Shown one piece after another: positions 33,181-47,501 of a stretch of DNA of 64,000 bases. Position 1 is the stretch's first letter. Each line of letters begins with the position of its first letter. The position numbers and the translations under genes were made by a program. The notes under the pieces are model-generated. The model made no database searches, was not told where the DNA came from, and was given only the letters and a program-made list of their open reading frames with translations. The stretch is from contig JASFXZ010000146.1 in the NCBI GenBank assembly GCA_032209605.1, positions 36,086 through 100,085 of the forward strand. The letters run 5' to 3'. The DNA is from Mactromeris polynyma (Eukaryota; Mollusca; Bivalvia; Venerida; Mactridae).

Positions 33181-34446
33181 AACACATTACCCAGGTATCA
33201 TTGAAATGAAATCCAAACCATTTGAAGATGTTATAAAAGTCAATGCATTATCATCCGTCGTAGTGTACTGTAAATAAAAGTATGAAATAATTATTTTCAA
33301 AAGATATACAAGTAAATACGAATCACATTAAGTTTCAAGTGTTTGACTACAGAACATTTATTCTGATAAACTTATGACATAATCTCATAGTGCTGATTTA
33401 CCGCGTACAGTCAGAACGGATATTGCATTGTAAAATTCAATTATATTCTTACGAATGACTTCACTTCTGCATTCAGTTCGATATGATGGTAAATTAAGGT
33501 ATTGTTTTGTTAGGTAACATAATTATGTTGGTTTGAGAAACTTAACCGTAACAACACTTATTTAATGTGTATGTCAACTTGTATAAAACTTGATGTATAT
33601 ACATGTAACTTGTACTGGATTCTATGACCTGTGTATAACAAGACTAGACAAAAACTCACACTGCAATCGACCACGTATCTTTAGAATGGCAACTTTCTGT
33701 TGTAACCAACCAGATTACGCCATATAATCACGTGATCATTATTATCTTGCGTCCTGACAGGCAGCGCACTGACTTTTTTTTTCATATCATTTCAGTTGCA
33801 AACAAGAACTAGAGATAAAGAAGTTAAACACATTGTTTAAAATTGTTATATCTGAAAGCAATGGCATAGAGGATTATATTCAAGGTATTTATTTCTGTCC
33901 AGATGTTTGAACTACATGTATTTTCATAGTTCAGATTTATTATAGATCTAATTTCATTGTGTTTAAACATCATAAAAAAATATTAGACGAATCAGAATTT
34001 TTTATATGAAAACCCCCAGTCTTATATACATGTTACGTCGAGTACGCAGCGACAGAACATAGAGAGTTCAATTAATCCATATCTATGATCAAACACTTAA
34101 AATGTAAATATGGAAACAGCATGCAATCGTCGTTTTTAGTAACTAGTGTTTAATTTGTAAGTTTGACGTAAACCATGTATTTTCTTTATCTGGCTGTTAA
34201 GTGCATAATTATGATCTATACACTGAATGATTATGCCATGTGTTTACTGAAATAATGACACACATGTTATAATAATTGCATATATATTTAAACTTAACAT
34301 TTTGATTTTATATGATTTAAAAACGTCGCTTATTGCGTGTATCTAATCACTTTTCTGTATTAGTTACGGGTATAGGTTCTGTTTGTAATATATATTCTTA
34401 TTTTGTATTTAATGTCGTATTTCTGAGTTGATGTGAATATAGGAAA
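33181..34446. other. No recognised gene
   Basis: AT-rich spacer, no motif seen. Confidence 0.4.
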
Positions 34447-37400
34447 ATGATCAGTATAAACATATAGTACCTCCCTTCTAGTATTGTATAATGATCTGTA
34501 CAAACATATAGCACCTCCCTCCCTAGTAGTGTACGATGATCTGTACAAACATATAGCACCTCCCTCCCTAGTAATGTATGATGATCTGTACAAACATATA
34601 GCACCTCACTCCCTAGTAATGTATGATGATCTGTACAAACATATAGCACCTCACTCCCTAGTAATGTACGATGATCTGTACAAACATATAGCACCTCACT
34701 CCTTAGTAATGTACGATGATCTGTACAAACATATAGCACCTCACTCCCTAGTAGTGTACGATGATCTGTACAAACATATAGTACCTCCCTCCCTAGTAAT
34801 GTACAATGATCTGTACACACATATAGCACCTCCCTTCTAGTATTGTATAATGATCTGTACAAACATATAGCACCTCACTCCCTAGTAATGTACGATGATC
34901 TGTACAAACATATAGCACCTCACTCCCTAGTAATGTACGATGATCTGTACAAACATATAGCACCTCACTCCCTAGTAATGTACGATGATCTGTACAAACA
35001 TATAGCACCTCACTCCCTAGTATTGTATAATGATCTGTACAAACATATAGCACCTCACTCCCTAGTAATGTACGATGATCTGTACAAACATATAGCACCT
35101 CACTCCCTAGTAGTGTACGATGATCTGTACAAACATATAGCACCTCCCTTCTAGTATTGTATAATGATCTGTACAAACATATAGCACCTCACTCCTTAGT
35201 AATGTACGATGATCTGTACAAACATATAGCACCTCACTCCCTAGTAGTGTACGATGATCTGTACAAACATATAGCACCTCACTCCTTAGTAATGTACGAT
35301 GATCTGTACAAACATATAGCACCTCACTCCTTAGTAATGTACGATGATCTGTACAAACATATAGCACCTCACTCCTTAGTAATGTACGATGATCTGTACA
35401 AACATATAGCACCTCACTCCTTAGTAATGTACGATGATCTGTACAAACATATAGCACCTCACTCCCTAGTAGTGTACGATGATCTGTACAAACATATAGT
35501 ACCTCCCTTCCTAGTAGTGTACGGTGATCTGTACAAACATATAGCACCTCACTCCCTAGTAATGTACGATGATCTGTACAAACATATAGCACCTCCCTTC
35601 TAGTATTGTATAATGATCTGTACAAACATATAGCACCTCCCTCCCTAGTAATGTACAATGATCTGTACACACATATAGCACCTCCCTTCTAGTATTGTAT
35701 AATGATCTGTACAAACATATAGCACCTCCCTCCCTAGTAGTGTACGACGATCTGTACAAACATATAGCACCTCACTCCCTAGTAATGTATGATGATCTGT
35801 ACAAACATATAGTACCTCACTCCCTAGTATTGTACGATGATCTGTACAAACATATAGTACCTCACTCCCTAGTAATGTACGATGATCTGTACAAACATAT
35901 AGTACCTCACTCCCTAGTAATGTACGATGATCTGTACAAACATATAGCACCTCACTCCCTAGTAATGTACGATGATCTGTACAAACATATAGCACCTCAC
36001 TCCCTAGTAGTGTACGATGATCTGTACAAACATATAGTACCTCCCTTCCTAGTAGTGTACGGTGATCTGTACAAACATATAGTACCTCACTCCCTAGTAA
36101 TGTACGATGATCTGTACAAACATATAGTACCTCACTCCCTAGTAATGTACGATGATCTGTACAAACATATAGTACCTCACTCCCTAGTAGTGTACGATGA
36201 TCTGTACAAACATATAGCACCTCACTCCCTAGTAGTGTACGATGATCTGTACAAACATATAGCACCTCACTCCCTAGTAGTGTACGATGATCTGTACAAA
36301 CATATAGTACCTCACTCCCTAGTAGTGTACGATGATCTGTACAAACATATAGCACCTCACTCCCTAGTAGTGTACGATGATCTGTACAAACATATAGTAC
36401 CTCACTCCCTAGTAATGTATGATGATCTGTACAAACATATAGCACCTCCCTTCTAGTATTGTATAATGATCTGTACAAACATATAGCACCTCCCTCCCTA
36501 GTAATGTACAATGATCTATACACACATATAGCACCTCCCTTCTAGTATTGTATAATGATCTGTACAAACATATAGCACCTCCCTCCCTAGTAGTGTACGA
36601 CGATCTGTACAAACATATAGCACCTCACTCCCTAGTAATGTACGATGATCTGTACAAACATATAGTACCTCACTCCCTAGTAATGTACGATGATCTGTAC
36701 AAACATATAGCACCTCACTCCCTAGTAGTGTACGATGATCTGTACAAACATATAGTACCTCACTCCCTAGTAGTGTACGATGATCTGTACAAACATATAG
36801 CACCTCACTCCCTAGTAGTGTACGATGATCTGTACAAACATATAGTACCTCACTCCCTAGTAATGTATGATGATCTGTACAAACATATAGTACCTCACTC
36901 CCTAGTAATGTACGATGATCTGTACAAACATATAGCACCTCCCTTCTAGTATTGTATAATGATCTGTACAAACATATAGCACCTCCCTCCCTAGTAATGT
37001 ACAATGATCTGTACACACATATAGCACCTCCCTTCTAGTATTGTATAATGATCTGTACAAACATATAGCACCTCCCTCCCTAGTAGTGTACGACGATCTG
37101 TACAAACATATAGCACCTCACTCCCTAGTAATGTATGATGATCTGTACAAACATATAGTACCTCACTCCCTAGTATTGTACGATGATCTGTACAAACATA
37201 TAGTACCTCACTCCCTAGTAATGTACGATGATCTGTACAAACATATAGTACCTCACTCCCTAGTAATGTACGATGATCTGTACAAACATATAGCACCTCA
37301 CTCCCTAGTAATGTACGATGATCTGTACAAACATATAGCACCTCACTCCCTAGTAGTGTACGATGATCTGTACAAACATATAGTACCTCCCTTCCTAGTA

Positions 37401-37965
37401 GTGTACGGTGATCTGTACAAACATATAGTACCTCACTCCCTAGTAATGTACGATGATCTGTACAAACATATAGTACCTCACTCCCTAGTAATGTATGATG
37501 ATCTGTACAAACATATAGCACCTCACTCCCTAGTAATGTACGATGATCTGTACAAACATATAGTACCTCACTCCCTAGTAATGTACGATGATCTGTACAA
37601 ACATATAGTACCTCCCTTCCTAGTAGTGTACGGTGATCTGTACAAACATAGCACCTCACTCCCTAGTATTGTATAATGATCTGTACACACATATAGCACC
37701 TCCATCCCTAGTATTGTACGATGATCTGTACAAACATATAGTACCTCCATCCCTAGTATTGTATAATGATCTGTACACACATATAGCACCTCCATCCCTA
37801 GTATTGTACGATGATCTGTACAAACATATAGCACCTCACTCCCTAGTAGTGTACGATGACTGTACACACATATAGCACCTCCATCCCTAATAGTGTACGA
37901 TGATCTGTACAAACATATAGTACCTCCCTCCCTAGTATTGTATAATGATCTGTACACCAATATAT
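34447..37965. repeat. 45-bp minisatellite, about 78 copies, with block duplications
   Basis: ATGATCTGTACAAACATATA recurs every 45 bp for 3.5 kb. The unit contains TGTAC...GTACA inverted pentamers. A cassette of variant units (CTTCTAGTATTGTATA, shortened by one base, then GTACAATG with CACACATA) appears near 34810, 35600, 36450 and 36945. The block beginning 35695 is repeated almost unchanged at 37041 (1,346 bp apart). Since 45 is divisible by three, both strands stay open for up to about 290 codons (HIAPHSLVMYDDLYK; CTDHRTLLGSEVLYV). These have no start, splice or flanking coding context. Confidence 0.96.
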
Positions 37966-37999
37966 GCTCATATTACATACACACATACACTGAACACAA

Positions 38000-38384
38000 T
38001 TTCTAAACGTCCATGTTATAGAACACAAATTTAAGAAAAGGGTTTCATATGCCGAATTTAAATTTGGCATTCTAGTATTATACATAGTACTCTTTCGACT
38101 TTCGCAAAGAAAATACCTATTTATCGTCATGGTTGATCACGCGTGACGGTGAGTACGATTTTCAAATTTTAGCACAAGGATCACGTGTACTGTACACGTG
38201 ATCCTCGTGCTAAAAGACGGCCATGGCGCGTTCTTCAGTGTTCTATGGCGGCATAATTTCTGATTTTCGTGTTGGACATACAACATGGATTACATTGAAA
38301 TGAATTTCACCGCTTACTACATAGTACACGTGATCCTCGTGCCAAACGTTGAAATTTGTATTCTATAACATGGACGTTTAGAAA
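38000..38384. mobile_element. MITE-like palindromic element, 33-bp TIRs and a central hairpin
   Basis: The ends 38000-38032 and 38352-38384 (starting TTTCTAAACGTCCATG) are reverse complements with one mismatch in 33 bp. The centre, 38167-38215, is a palindrome with 24-bp arms, one mismatch and a single-base loop, containing GGATCACGTGTAC. A partial copy of the inner arm (ACACGTGATCCTCGTGC) recurs at about 38327. There is no ORF. I cannot define a clean target duplication, so superfamily is open. Confidence 0.75.
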
Positions 38385-39201
38385 AGATTTTCAGTGTATA
38401 TCCGTGAAATTCGTGATGCGATTTTTTATGGTTGGTCATCTTCGAATTCTATGTCAGGGATGTTATAGTACATTATAATTCCACTCGATCTACATCCCTG
38501 CCTTCATATTGTGCCACCATCATTAACCAAACGTATAAAACTCAAACTCTGACTAGACAAGCCAGGCAGTTTGCCTTCTTACATACACTATGTTACAACG
38601 TCACATTGTTCTTGTCTTTGCAGAATGATTCAAATGCTTTCTGCATCTGTTTCACTATAGTAAAATATATAACTGGCTATATAACCCTTTTAGCATCTTT
38701 TTATGCAATACGGTAGTCGTATACTTTCTACGACATTGTTTAGTGCACTCAGAATATAGAAACAAAATCATATCAGTCAAATCATTGTATTTAATGTTAT
38801 TAAATATGTTGATATTATACTGAGTGTCGAATGAAATATTTTTTTGGATTGTCAAAAGTTATCAAATTATTAAACGAATATAAAACACTTGTGCTAGAAA
38901 TGATAAATGGCGACCTAGGGTATTACTTCACTTCATTGAATGGATTCTGCTGTAAAGTTCGATACAGAAATATTGGATATGTAAATAAGGTAATCCTTCA
39001 ATAAACCTAACTTGAATTAATGAATCGATTCGCGCACAATTTATCATGTTTTCAGCTTGTTAGGACTCTGATCAAACATGGATTTACAGAATAATGACCA
39101 GCTGATGTGTCGTTTTATGATGAATGAAAGACTGTTTTAACTACTTTCTATGTATGTGAAATGTGACTTTGAAATTCTGTGTATTGAACATTTAACTGCC
39201 A
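38385..39201. other. No recognised gene
   Basis: AT-rich sequence without motif. Confidence 0.4.
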
Positions 39202-39439
39202 TTGTTTCGTTGTTCTTACATGAAGGCCCGACTGATTGTTTCGTTGTTCTTACATGAAGGCCCGACTGATTGTTTCGTTGTTCTTACATGAAGGCCCGAC
39301 TGATTGTTTCGTTGTTCTTACATGAAGGCCCGACTGATTGTTTCGTTGTTCTTACATGAAGGCCCGACTGATTGTTTCGTTGTTCTTACATGAAGGCCCG
39401 ACTGATTGTTTCGTTGTTCTTACATGAAGGCCCGACTGA
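39202..39439. repeat. 34-bp tandem repeat, seven essentially identical copies
   Basis: TTGTTTCGTTGTTCTTACAT...GACTGA repeats seven times at 34 bp without visible substitutions, implying recent expansion. Confidence 0.96.
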
Positions 39440-40305
39440 TTTAGTTTGCTTGTTTATAATGTTCTCTTTGTAAGTTTCCTTCTATAAATAAAGATTATAA
39501 TAATTATTATGACCGATCACACCTAATTATTTATCCCAATTAGTTTTCTTAAATATTTCACTATTGACCAAGAACAGTTCTCTGAAATTATTAATCATAC
39601 CTTAAGAACCATCATCTTTGTATGTGGGGCGTTGGACAACTCAGTAATGTAAAATAGTTCACTTGAATTTCGTCTGGTTTATGTTATATCATAATACATG
39701 AAGAACATGAGTTAGTCTAGATGGTAAGTTACAGCTTACTTGTTCCGTCAATAAAATTGCGAGTGTTACCGACGAATAAGACTTTCACCATATCTATATA
39801 GCTGGTGGATCTAACACGAGTGTTTATGTTTAATTGAATTTTTTGAACGAGTCGGTCAAAATGATATAATGCGAGGCTTTAGTGATTCGGTCGGGAAAAT
39901 AATAAACGATTTTCAAAAATAAAACGACGATTAATACCGATAATTACACCAGATTTAATGTCTGCCTATGCTGAACCTTAACACAAAACAAATAATAAAC
40001 AACATTATTAATTTAATAACATTGAAGAAGTTCAAAAAATAGTGCAGTTGCACACGCCTGCTGTGACGTCGAATCCGTAACGACACCGAGTCAATACTAA
40101 TGTAAAATCATCTGAGGTACTTAAACATATCTACGTTGACTCAGTTTTCTCTGAAGATGGATTGCATCAGCATGTGGACTATTCTGATTGATGTTGACAT
40201 TAAAACTCCACCATGGCATGTATGATGGACAGGACCAGCGGACATCTCCAGACAGGCTGAAATGTGCACTCATGTCGGATTTGAAGCACGTGGTTAGAAT
40301 TTGGA
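39440..40305. other. No recognised gene
   Basis: AT-rich. A TGACGTC motif is near 40061. The minus frame 40121-40348 has no recognised motif. Confidence 0.35.
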
Positions 40306-40392
40306 TCAACTTTCGTTTATGAAGCCGTTTGATTTTAGACGATTGCAAAATGCTACATATTTGTCGTTGACCGATACGCGAAAGTCGGCCAT
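40306..40392 (-). CDS. Candidate small ORF or first exon in good Kozak context
   Basis: On the minus strand AAACATGGCCG opens a 28-codon frame (MADFRVSVNDKYVAFC...) that ends in TGA. Upstream on the same strand (40400-40560) there are clustered CpGs, including an NRF1-like TGCGCGTGCGC and several GCGC motifs, in an otherwise AT-rich area. No GT donor of good quality is inside, so it is either a short standalone ORF or chance. Confidence 0.22.
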   Translation of the reverse strand: MADFRVSVNDKYVAFCNRLKSNGFINES

Positions 40393-40894
40393 GTTTGTTT
40401 GGGTTTCTGACAGCGCGTATTAATATTTAATCTCTTCCCTATGAAGCGCACTCGATGTTAATTAACAGCTTGTATAATCACTGCATCCGGCTTTGACGTT
40501 TTTTAATTTGTAAATCAGATGGCATGCTGCGCGTGCGCTGTTGGATACCGATCACGCGTACACCGCAATATCTAGCATAGTGTATTTAACATTATTATTA
40601 ATATATGGAAAAAACTGACAGTTAAAAATGACAACACAAATGAGCACCGACATTAAATCTAAAAAGTGGGTTCGAAAGTTCACATTTTGAACCCTAAACT
40701 ATCTCTGTACACTGTATCTTTAATGGAAAGTATTTAAATTCAGAGATATGGTTTAAGCCCCTTCTTAGTTCAATGTAAAAAGGTGACAATGGAGTAGAAA
40801 TCACAGCAACATAATATTTATACCATTGTAAAGTGAAACGTTTGATCTCTAACATTTGTTTGCACACGAAAGATACCTTTAACATATTTCGATT

Positions 40895-42768
40895 TATCGC
40901 GGCATATCGCCTTCTGTACTGAACATTGCCTTCAGTACTGAATATCGCCTTCTGTCATGAATATCGCCTTCTGTACTGAATATCGCCTTCTGTACCGAAT
41001 ATCGCGTTCTGTACCGAATATCGCGTTCTGTACCGAATATCGCGTTCTGTACTGAATATCGCCTTCTGTACCGAATATCGCGTTCTGTACCGAATATCGC
41101 GTTCTGTACCGAATATCGCGTTCTGTACTGAATATCGCCTTCTGTACCGAATATTGCGTTCTGTACTATATATCGCCTTCTGTACCGAACTTATCCTCAG
41201 TACCGAATATCGCGTTCTGTACTGAACTTATCCTCAGTACCGAATATCGCCTTCTGTACCGAACTTATCCTCAGTACCGAATATCACGTTCTGTACCGAA
41301 CTTATCCTCAGTACTGAATATCGCGTTCTGTACCGAATATCGCGTTCTGTACCGAATATCGCGTTCTGTACTGAATATCGCCTTCTGTACTGAATATCGC
41401 CTTATGTACCGAATATCGCGTTCTGTACCGAATATCGCGTTCTGTACTGAATATCGCCTTCTGTACCGAATATCGCGTTCTGTACCGAATATCGCGTTCT
41501 GTACTGAATATCGCCTTCTGTACCGAATATCGCGTTCTGTACTATATATCGCCTTCTGTACAGAACTTATCCTCAGTACCGAATATCGCGTTCTGTACTG
41601 AATATCGTCTTCTGTACTGAATATCGCCTTATGTACCGAATATCGCGTTCTGTACCGAATATCGCGTTCTGTACCGAATATCGCCTTCTGTACTGAATAT
41701 CGCCTTCTGTACCGAATATCGCGTTCTGTACTATATATCGCCTTCTGTACCGAACTTATCCTCAGTACCGAATATCGCGTTCTGTACTGAACTTATCCTC
41801 AGTACCGAATATCGCCTTCTGTACCGAACTTATCCTCAGTACCGAATATCATGATCTGTACCGAACTTATCCTCAGTACTGAATATTGCGTTCTGTACCG
41901 AATATCGCGTTCTGTACCGAATATCGCGTTCTGTACTGAATATCGCCTTCTGTACTGAATATCGCCTTATGTACCGAATATCGCGTTCTGTACTGAATAT
42001 CGCCTTCTGTACCGAACTTATCCTCAGTACCGAATATCGCGTTCTGTACCGAACTTATCCTCAGTACTGAATATCGCCTTCTGTACCGAATATCGCGTTC
42101 TGTACTGAATATCATCTTCTGTACCGAACTTATACTCAGTATCGAATATCGCGTTCTGTACCGAATACCGCGTTCTGTACTGAATATCGCCTTCTGTACT
42201 GAAATCGCGTTCTGTAGTGAATATCACCTTCTGTATCGAACTTTTTTTCTCAGTACCGAATATCGTGTTCTGTACCGAATACCGCGTTCTGTACTGAATA
42301 TCGCCTTCTGTACTGAATATCGCCTTTCTATATCGAATATCGCGTTCTGTACTGAATATCGCCTTCTGTACCGAACTTATCCTCAGTACCGATTATAGCG
42401 TTCTGTACTGATTATCGCCTTCTGTACCGAATATCGCGTGCTGTACCGAATATCGCCCTCTGTACCGAATATCTAATTCTGTCATGAATATCGCCTTCTG
42501 TACCGAACTTATCCTCAGTACCGAATATCGCAGTCTGTACCGAATATCACGTTCTGTACTGAATATCGCCTTCTGTACTGAATATCGCATTCTGTACCGA
42601 ATATCGCATTCTGTACTGAAAATCGCCTTCTGTACCGAACTTATCCTCAGTACCGATTATAGCGTTCTGTAGCGCGAATATCGCGTGCTGTACCGAATAT
42701 CGCGTGCTGTACCGAATATCGCATGCTGTACCGAATATCGCCTTCTGTACCGAATATCGCGTTCTGTG
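40895..42768. repeat. 19-bp minisatellite, about 98 units, with 18-bp variant
   Basis: TACCGAATATCGCGTTCTG and close variants (TACTG, GCCTTCTG) alternate with an 18-bp unit TACCGAACTTATCCTCAG. The variant unit is clustered at about 41180-41310, 41570 and 41755-42135, giving irregular higher-order blocks. Three units span 57 bp, so frames recur in mixed order and mimic Tyr/Arg-rich peptides. Confidence 0.95.
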
Positions 42769-43199
42769 ATTACAACCCATGTTTTGATGCGGGCCTTTGT
42801 CTGCAGACCAAAGTATTGTTCATAGATCAAAGTTTTATTGTAATATTCAGGAAGTCGGTGAAATTAAGAGACAAAGAAACTGGAGGTTAAAATGTTCGTA
42901 CAATTTATTGCATTATTCGTTTTGTATCAATGTTGTTATCTCATTACGTTATCATTATACAAATGATCCTGATACCTCATTTTGTCGAAACATACTGCTC
43001 AGCTCTGTACGACGTTGTTAAATATTGCTTGTATACTTTGCTTCACAGCGTAGGGCTTATAAAAACGAATGCGCGCAATGTTTGCTATAGGCTTAACTCA
43101 CACATCTACTAAAGATTTCGTTAATACTATGTGTATCTTTATTCGACCGAAATCAGATTGATGACGATGGGGGATGTTGAAATATAGGCCCAGATTCTA
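42769..43199. other. No recognised gene
   Basis: Nothing recognised between the array and the LINE remnant. Confidence 0.4.
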
Positions 43200-43750
43200 T
43201 CCAAACATAATCCTCTGTGATTGAATCAAAGACAACCTTGGATACGTCATGTTTAAGCCCTTTCATTTTTGCAAAGTATTTAAATGATCTGGAGGATGAA
43301 ATCGAAGGTATAGATATTGAAACTCTTAAATTGTTTCTACTTATGTATGCAGATGATATTGTTATATTTGCTAACACTGTCGATGAATTACAGAGGAATT
43401 TGGATATTTTACAAATTTATTGCAATAGATGGAAATTGAGTGTTTATAAGTAGAAAACTAAAACTGTCATTTTTAGAAAATTTTACCAAAACAACTTACA
43501 ATTTACTATGATGGAAATCCGATAGAAGTCGTATATAGGTATACTTATCTAGGTATAGTTTTTACATCGGGTGGTTCTTTTTGAAGGTATCTGTATAGTT
43601 ATACCAGTATATCGGTTGAACACATAATGAGTTTATTTGATAAATTAGTGAAACCGATTTTATGGTGCAGAAGTTTGGGGATTTGCGCAGGTAAACCCAA
43701 TTGAACGTATTCATACATTTTTTTGAATACATTTAATGACAAATTATAAA
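43200..43750 (+). pseudogene. LINE reverse-transcriptase remnant
   Basis: The plus frame 43217-43453 carries the RT motif C and following region (MYADDIVIFANTVDELQ, CNRWKLSV). After a TAG the frame resumes with KTKTVIFRK and, after frame changes, YTYLGIVFTSGG and LFDKLVKPIL. The same order (TYLGIKFT, LFDKVK, LLYGSEVW) is seen at 63066-63530, so the two are copies of one family, different from the intact element at 55.7-61.5 kb. Multiple stops and shifts show it is dead. Decayed sequence may extend to about 44.4 kb. Confidence 0.75.
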
Positions 43751-46700
43751 AAATGATTTACATAAAGAAACTGCAGTGTGAACGTGTTGAGACTTTCTAA
43801 ATTCTTATCAGTAAAGCGGAATAAAACATCAAACACTGTATAAAAATACATCTCCCCGGTTGTCTTCACGCGTCATAAAAATTAGCAAAAACTTCAAGTT
43901 GAAAGAAAACTTAACACGATACGTGTATAAGATCCAGACGTCATAAAATACTTCAGTTTAAAATATTTCTTCAGACAAGCTTTGAACAATACCGGATTAA
44001 GTCCATGCGACAAAACGTTCGACAAAAGTAAATATAATACATTAGGAAATATTGCTATTTACGAATGCAAACAGAATACCAGATGCATTTTACTGCCAGT
44101 TTGAACATAATCAATAACCGTCAGTTTATTTTATAGAACTGCAAATACGGGTAGAATGATTAATAAAGCTTTATGAAAGTCCGTTTGGTGCAATTTCTGT
44201 TTGACGGATTGTTGCAAAACATTCATTTATCATTTTTGAAGACACATCAAATAATTACGAATAATTTGTTTTCACTGCCAATTGAGAACCCCTTCCCCTC
44301 ACATACGGCACCTGTGAAATTGTGTAATATTGGCTTTGATTTATTATGTAAACTGAAACAACTTCTCAATAAATTGTGTTTTCACCAGTTGAAAAAAATA
44401 ACAGCTACATAAGGGTACATAAAGTTTTCTAGAAATCTACAGTTTTTATAAATCCAATCTTACGACTGAATTATCAGACACAATTTACAATCATGATTAG
44501 CTTGAATTAAGAGCATAGAACACGTAACTCACAATAATTGAAATTTATTTAATAGATTCTGTCGTCATTTATTTGCCTTTAATTGTATTACGTATTCTAC
44601 TTTTCTGCTTTTAATGGATGCAATTAAAGGCGCTAACCCCATTCAGGGTAGTTATAATTTTATTTTAATCCAGCGTAAAGCGGTGGAACATACACTTGTT
44701 TCAAACCATTTTCGGATAATTTATAATTTCGGATAAAATAGTTTCTAGGTTTAAAATCACTTAGCGTTAGAAATTACAATAAAGATAAACAGGGTCCACA
44801 ATGTTTTTTACGTTAATGGAAGATCAAAGATAAGCCGATTTGGTTGTATATAAAATACTTAGACAAGATAATTTACACTTTGTAATAAGATGTGTATTGA
44901 AGCCAAGCAGGAAATTAATGAAACTTTATATTTAAACGCCTCGTTTGAATAATCTCACTCATGAAAATAATACCACATCACACACAATGTTTTATCTGTC
45001 AGCAATATTGTGTTAACTGAAGATAACGGGAAGTTACGGTAATAACGTGAAACTATATTAGTTTAAAAAAGCAAATATCTAAACGTTATGTAATTTATGC
45101 TATAGAGGTACGTAATGCATCTATAGAGTATAGATACGGAACAAGACTGTTCCTGTGTCTGATAAAAGGTACTCGGTGGATAAACATGCAACTCTGATAT
45201 AAGATTATTTATTAAATTTACCAAATCTGCTTACAATTTGTTTTCACTTATTAATGTATTTGAAAATATGTATATGCCTGAAATAGGAAAATGTTGTAAT
45301 CTTTATGTTTGATAGCAGCCGATCGTATACTGACTAAATACCTATCAGCGAAAGCTTCCACAAGAAAATGTAGGCAGACATACGTTGGCGCATGTTTCGT
45401 CAACTAACATTGACCTTTTTTATAGACACTAAAGTAATATTATGCTCATTTTCCATTCATTTGTTTATCTAAACAAACATAAAAAATATAGTTCCTATAG
45501 TTAAAACATCAATACACATGCATTAACAAAGAATTAACTCATAATGTATTGATCCGTATTTGTTGAAGAAAGATGTTTGTACATCGTAAATTAAAAAAAA
45601 AAATCAAGTTTTTAAACAAACGGGCTATTTTACAAGTTTTGTCTGTTAGTAATATGGTACAAAAAGATATTTTCAATTGGTTATACATTGCAATGGTTCT
45701 TATTATAGCTCTTTTAACTATGTAACAACAATAATTGATGAAGCCAATTCAATCATTTTATGTTCAAATGAGCCAGATACATCTTTAAAAGCGCACTAAA
45801 AGGAGGACGCACATCGAATTCCAGGGCCAATTTATTATAAATTCAAACACTTTTAAGATTGTTTCAGGTTTATCTACGGATCTTTCATTTCTGATGCAGA
45901 ATTTGTCTACAACATCGCTCATTTTTAATATTAAACATGTTTAAACTAAACAAACAACTTTAACTTACTGAGAACAACGTGTCCGCGACCCTTGTGCCTT
46001 TATGTGTTAATTCCTGAAAGTATGTTTGTCTAATAACGCCTGAGAAGTATGATAAATAGATTCAGTGACAAGCACCTGTATGACTTTGTTCTGTTAAAAC
46101 GAATTTATTAACAATTTAAAAGTTAAAACGGAGTGCTTAAATAATTGGTCCGTTCCAAGCTAGCACAGGCAAACCTGACTCCTTTACATTACGTGGATCT
46201 GGTTCATACTGAAACATCTATCATACATGAGACGGTGTTTCTGTCTTGTGCCTTCCTGTCAAACGACTTGTAGCATCTTCGTACCTATTGGTTCGCCGAA
46301 TTTATTACTATTTCTACAAACATTGTACATGTACTTGCTGTGTGGTGTGAAGTAAATGCTTGGTAAGAGAAATCTTAAAATCAGTCTGTGCACAATGGAT
46401 GCCGATCGCCTAGAGACTTCACGAGACTTGCTTTCATCACATTTTACTCGTCAAGTCAAGTAATTAATTATATAACATTTAAGAAATATATGACCAGTTG
46501 CTAAACAAGTTACACATATTAAAATATTAACAAAAAACATTGGTCTTATTAAATTTCATAATTTTCAGGAGTGTTTATGACTACAACAAGATTTGTGTTA
46601 AGTAAGATCACATCATCTCCACCTAATGTTGACGAGGGAAACATACGCACAGTGCCGTCATAATTAGGTGCAAATTAATCAAGACTCAATTTATGAAATT

Positions 46701-47501
46701 GTCCATGGGCATACATATCTAAACACTTGTTGAACATCTTGTGATATCGTGTAAACATGGGCATTATGATCCATTTACTCATAACTACTGTTTTACAAAA
46801 CACATTCCCACGTGTCTACAGATCAAGTATATCAGGCAAGTAGTTCTCGTCTGACTCAGAAATTTACTCCTGTCTGCTTGGTGACGGGTACATGTTGACC
46901 ACGTGGAATTATTATTCTGAAATCGATATACATAAAAATTCAAACAAAGTAAAGGTGCAGCTAATGTACTGTTTTGTTAACTCTGTAGCGGGTAAAATTT
47001 GTTCGTTCATGAAATGATAAAAGAACCAGACATTCATGTTATATTTTCAATACATTAGAATATATATGCATGATAAGACCTCTTAAAAAACCCTATAAAA
47101 GCCTGATTTCAAAGTTTAAATGCAATGATTTTAACTGGAATAGAAATAAGAACATAGTCACTTCAACACACTTTGTACACACTTTAGTAAATTGATAAAT
47201 ACATCTTATAATACATAAAAATCTTTGTAGAGAGGAATATAGTAACCATACTGTTGGAAAGGTTCTACCAGCTTGCCTTTACGTAAGAAGAGTGTTTTAC
47301 GCTATTATTTGGCCTTTGTAGTTCTCCCACACTTTAGGAATTTTGTAGTTAGTATAAAACTTCTTTATAGACGTAGTTCACATCATGCCTTGTATTATTC
47401 CACTTCTCAAATTAAACGTTTTTGTTGTGGGAAGTTAAGGCAGTTTCAACATTACATTAGCTACATAATATGGTATGTGCAGCATTATTTTCGACCAGTA
47501 A
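43751..47501. other. Long AT-rich gene-free stretch
   Basis: The first 600 bp may be further decayed LINE. The rest shows no gene, array or transposon end that I can support. Confidence 0.45.

Noticed and set aside
34360..37960. Long open frames on both strands of the 45-bp array, up to 292 codons
   Set aside because: The repeat length is divisible by three, so absence of a stop in one unit opens the whole array on both strands; no coding context.
39202..39439. Seven identical 34-bp units resembling CRISPR repeats
   Set aside because: Head-to-tail with no spacer sequence between units and no cas genes; simple tandem duplication.
44173..44412. 79-codon plus frame after the LINE remnant
   Set aside because: No RT motif and high Leu/Phe content typical of AT-rich noncoding DNA.
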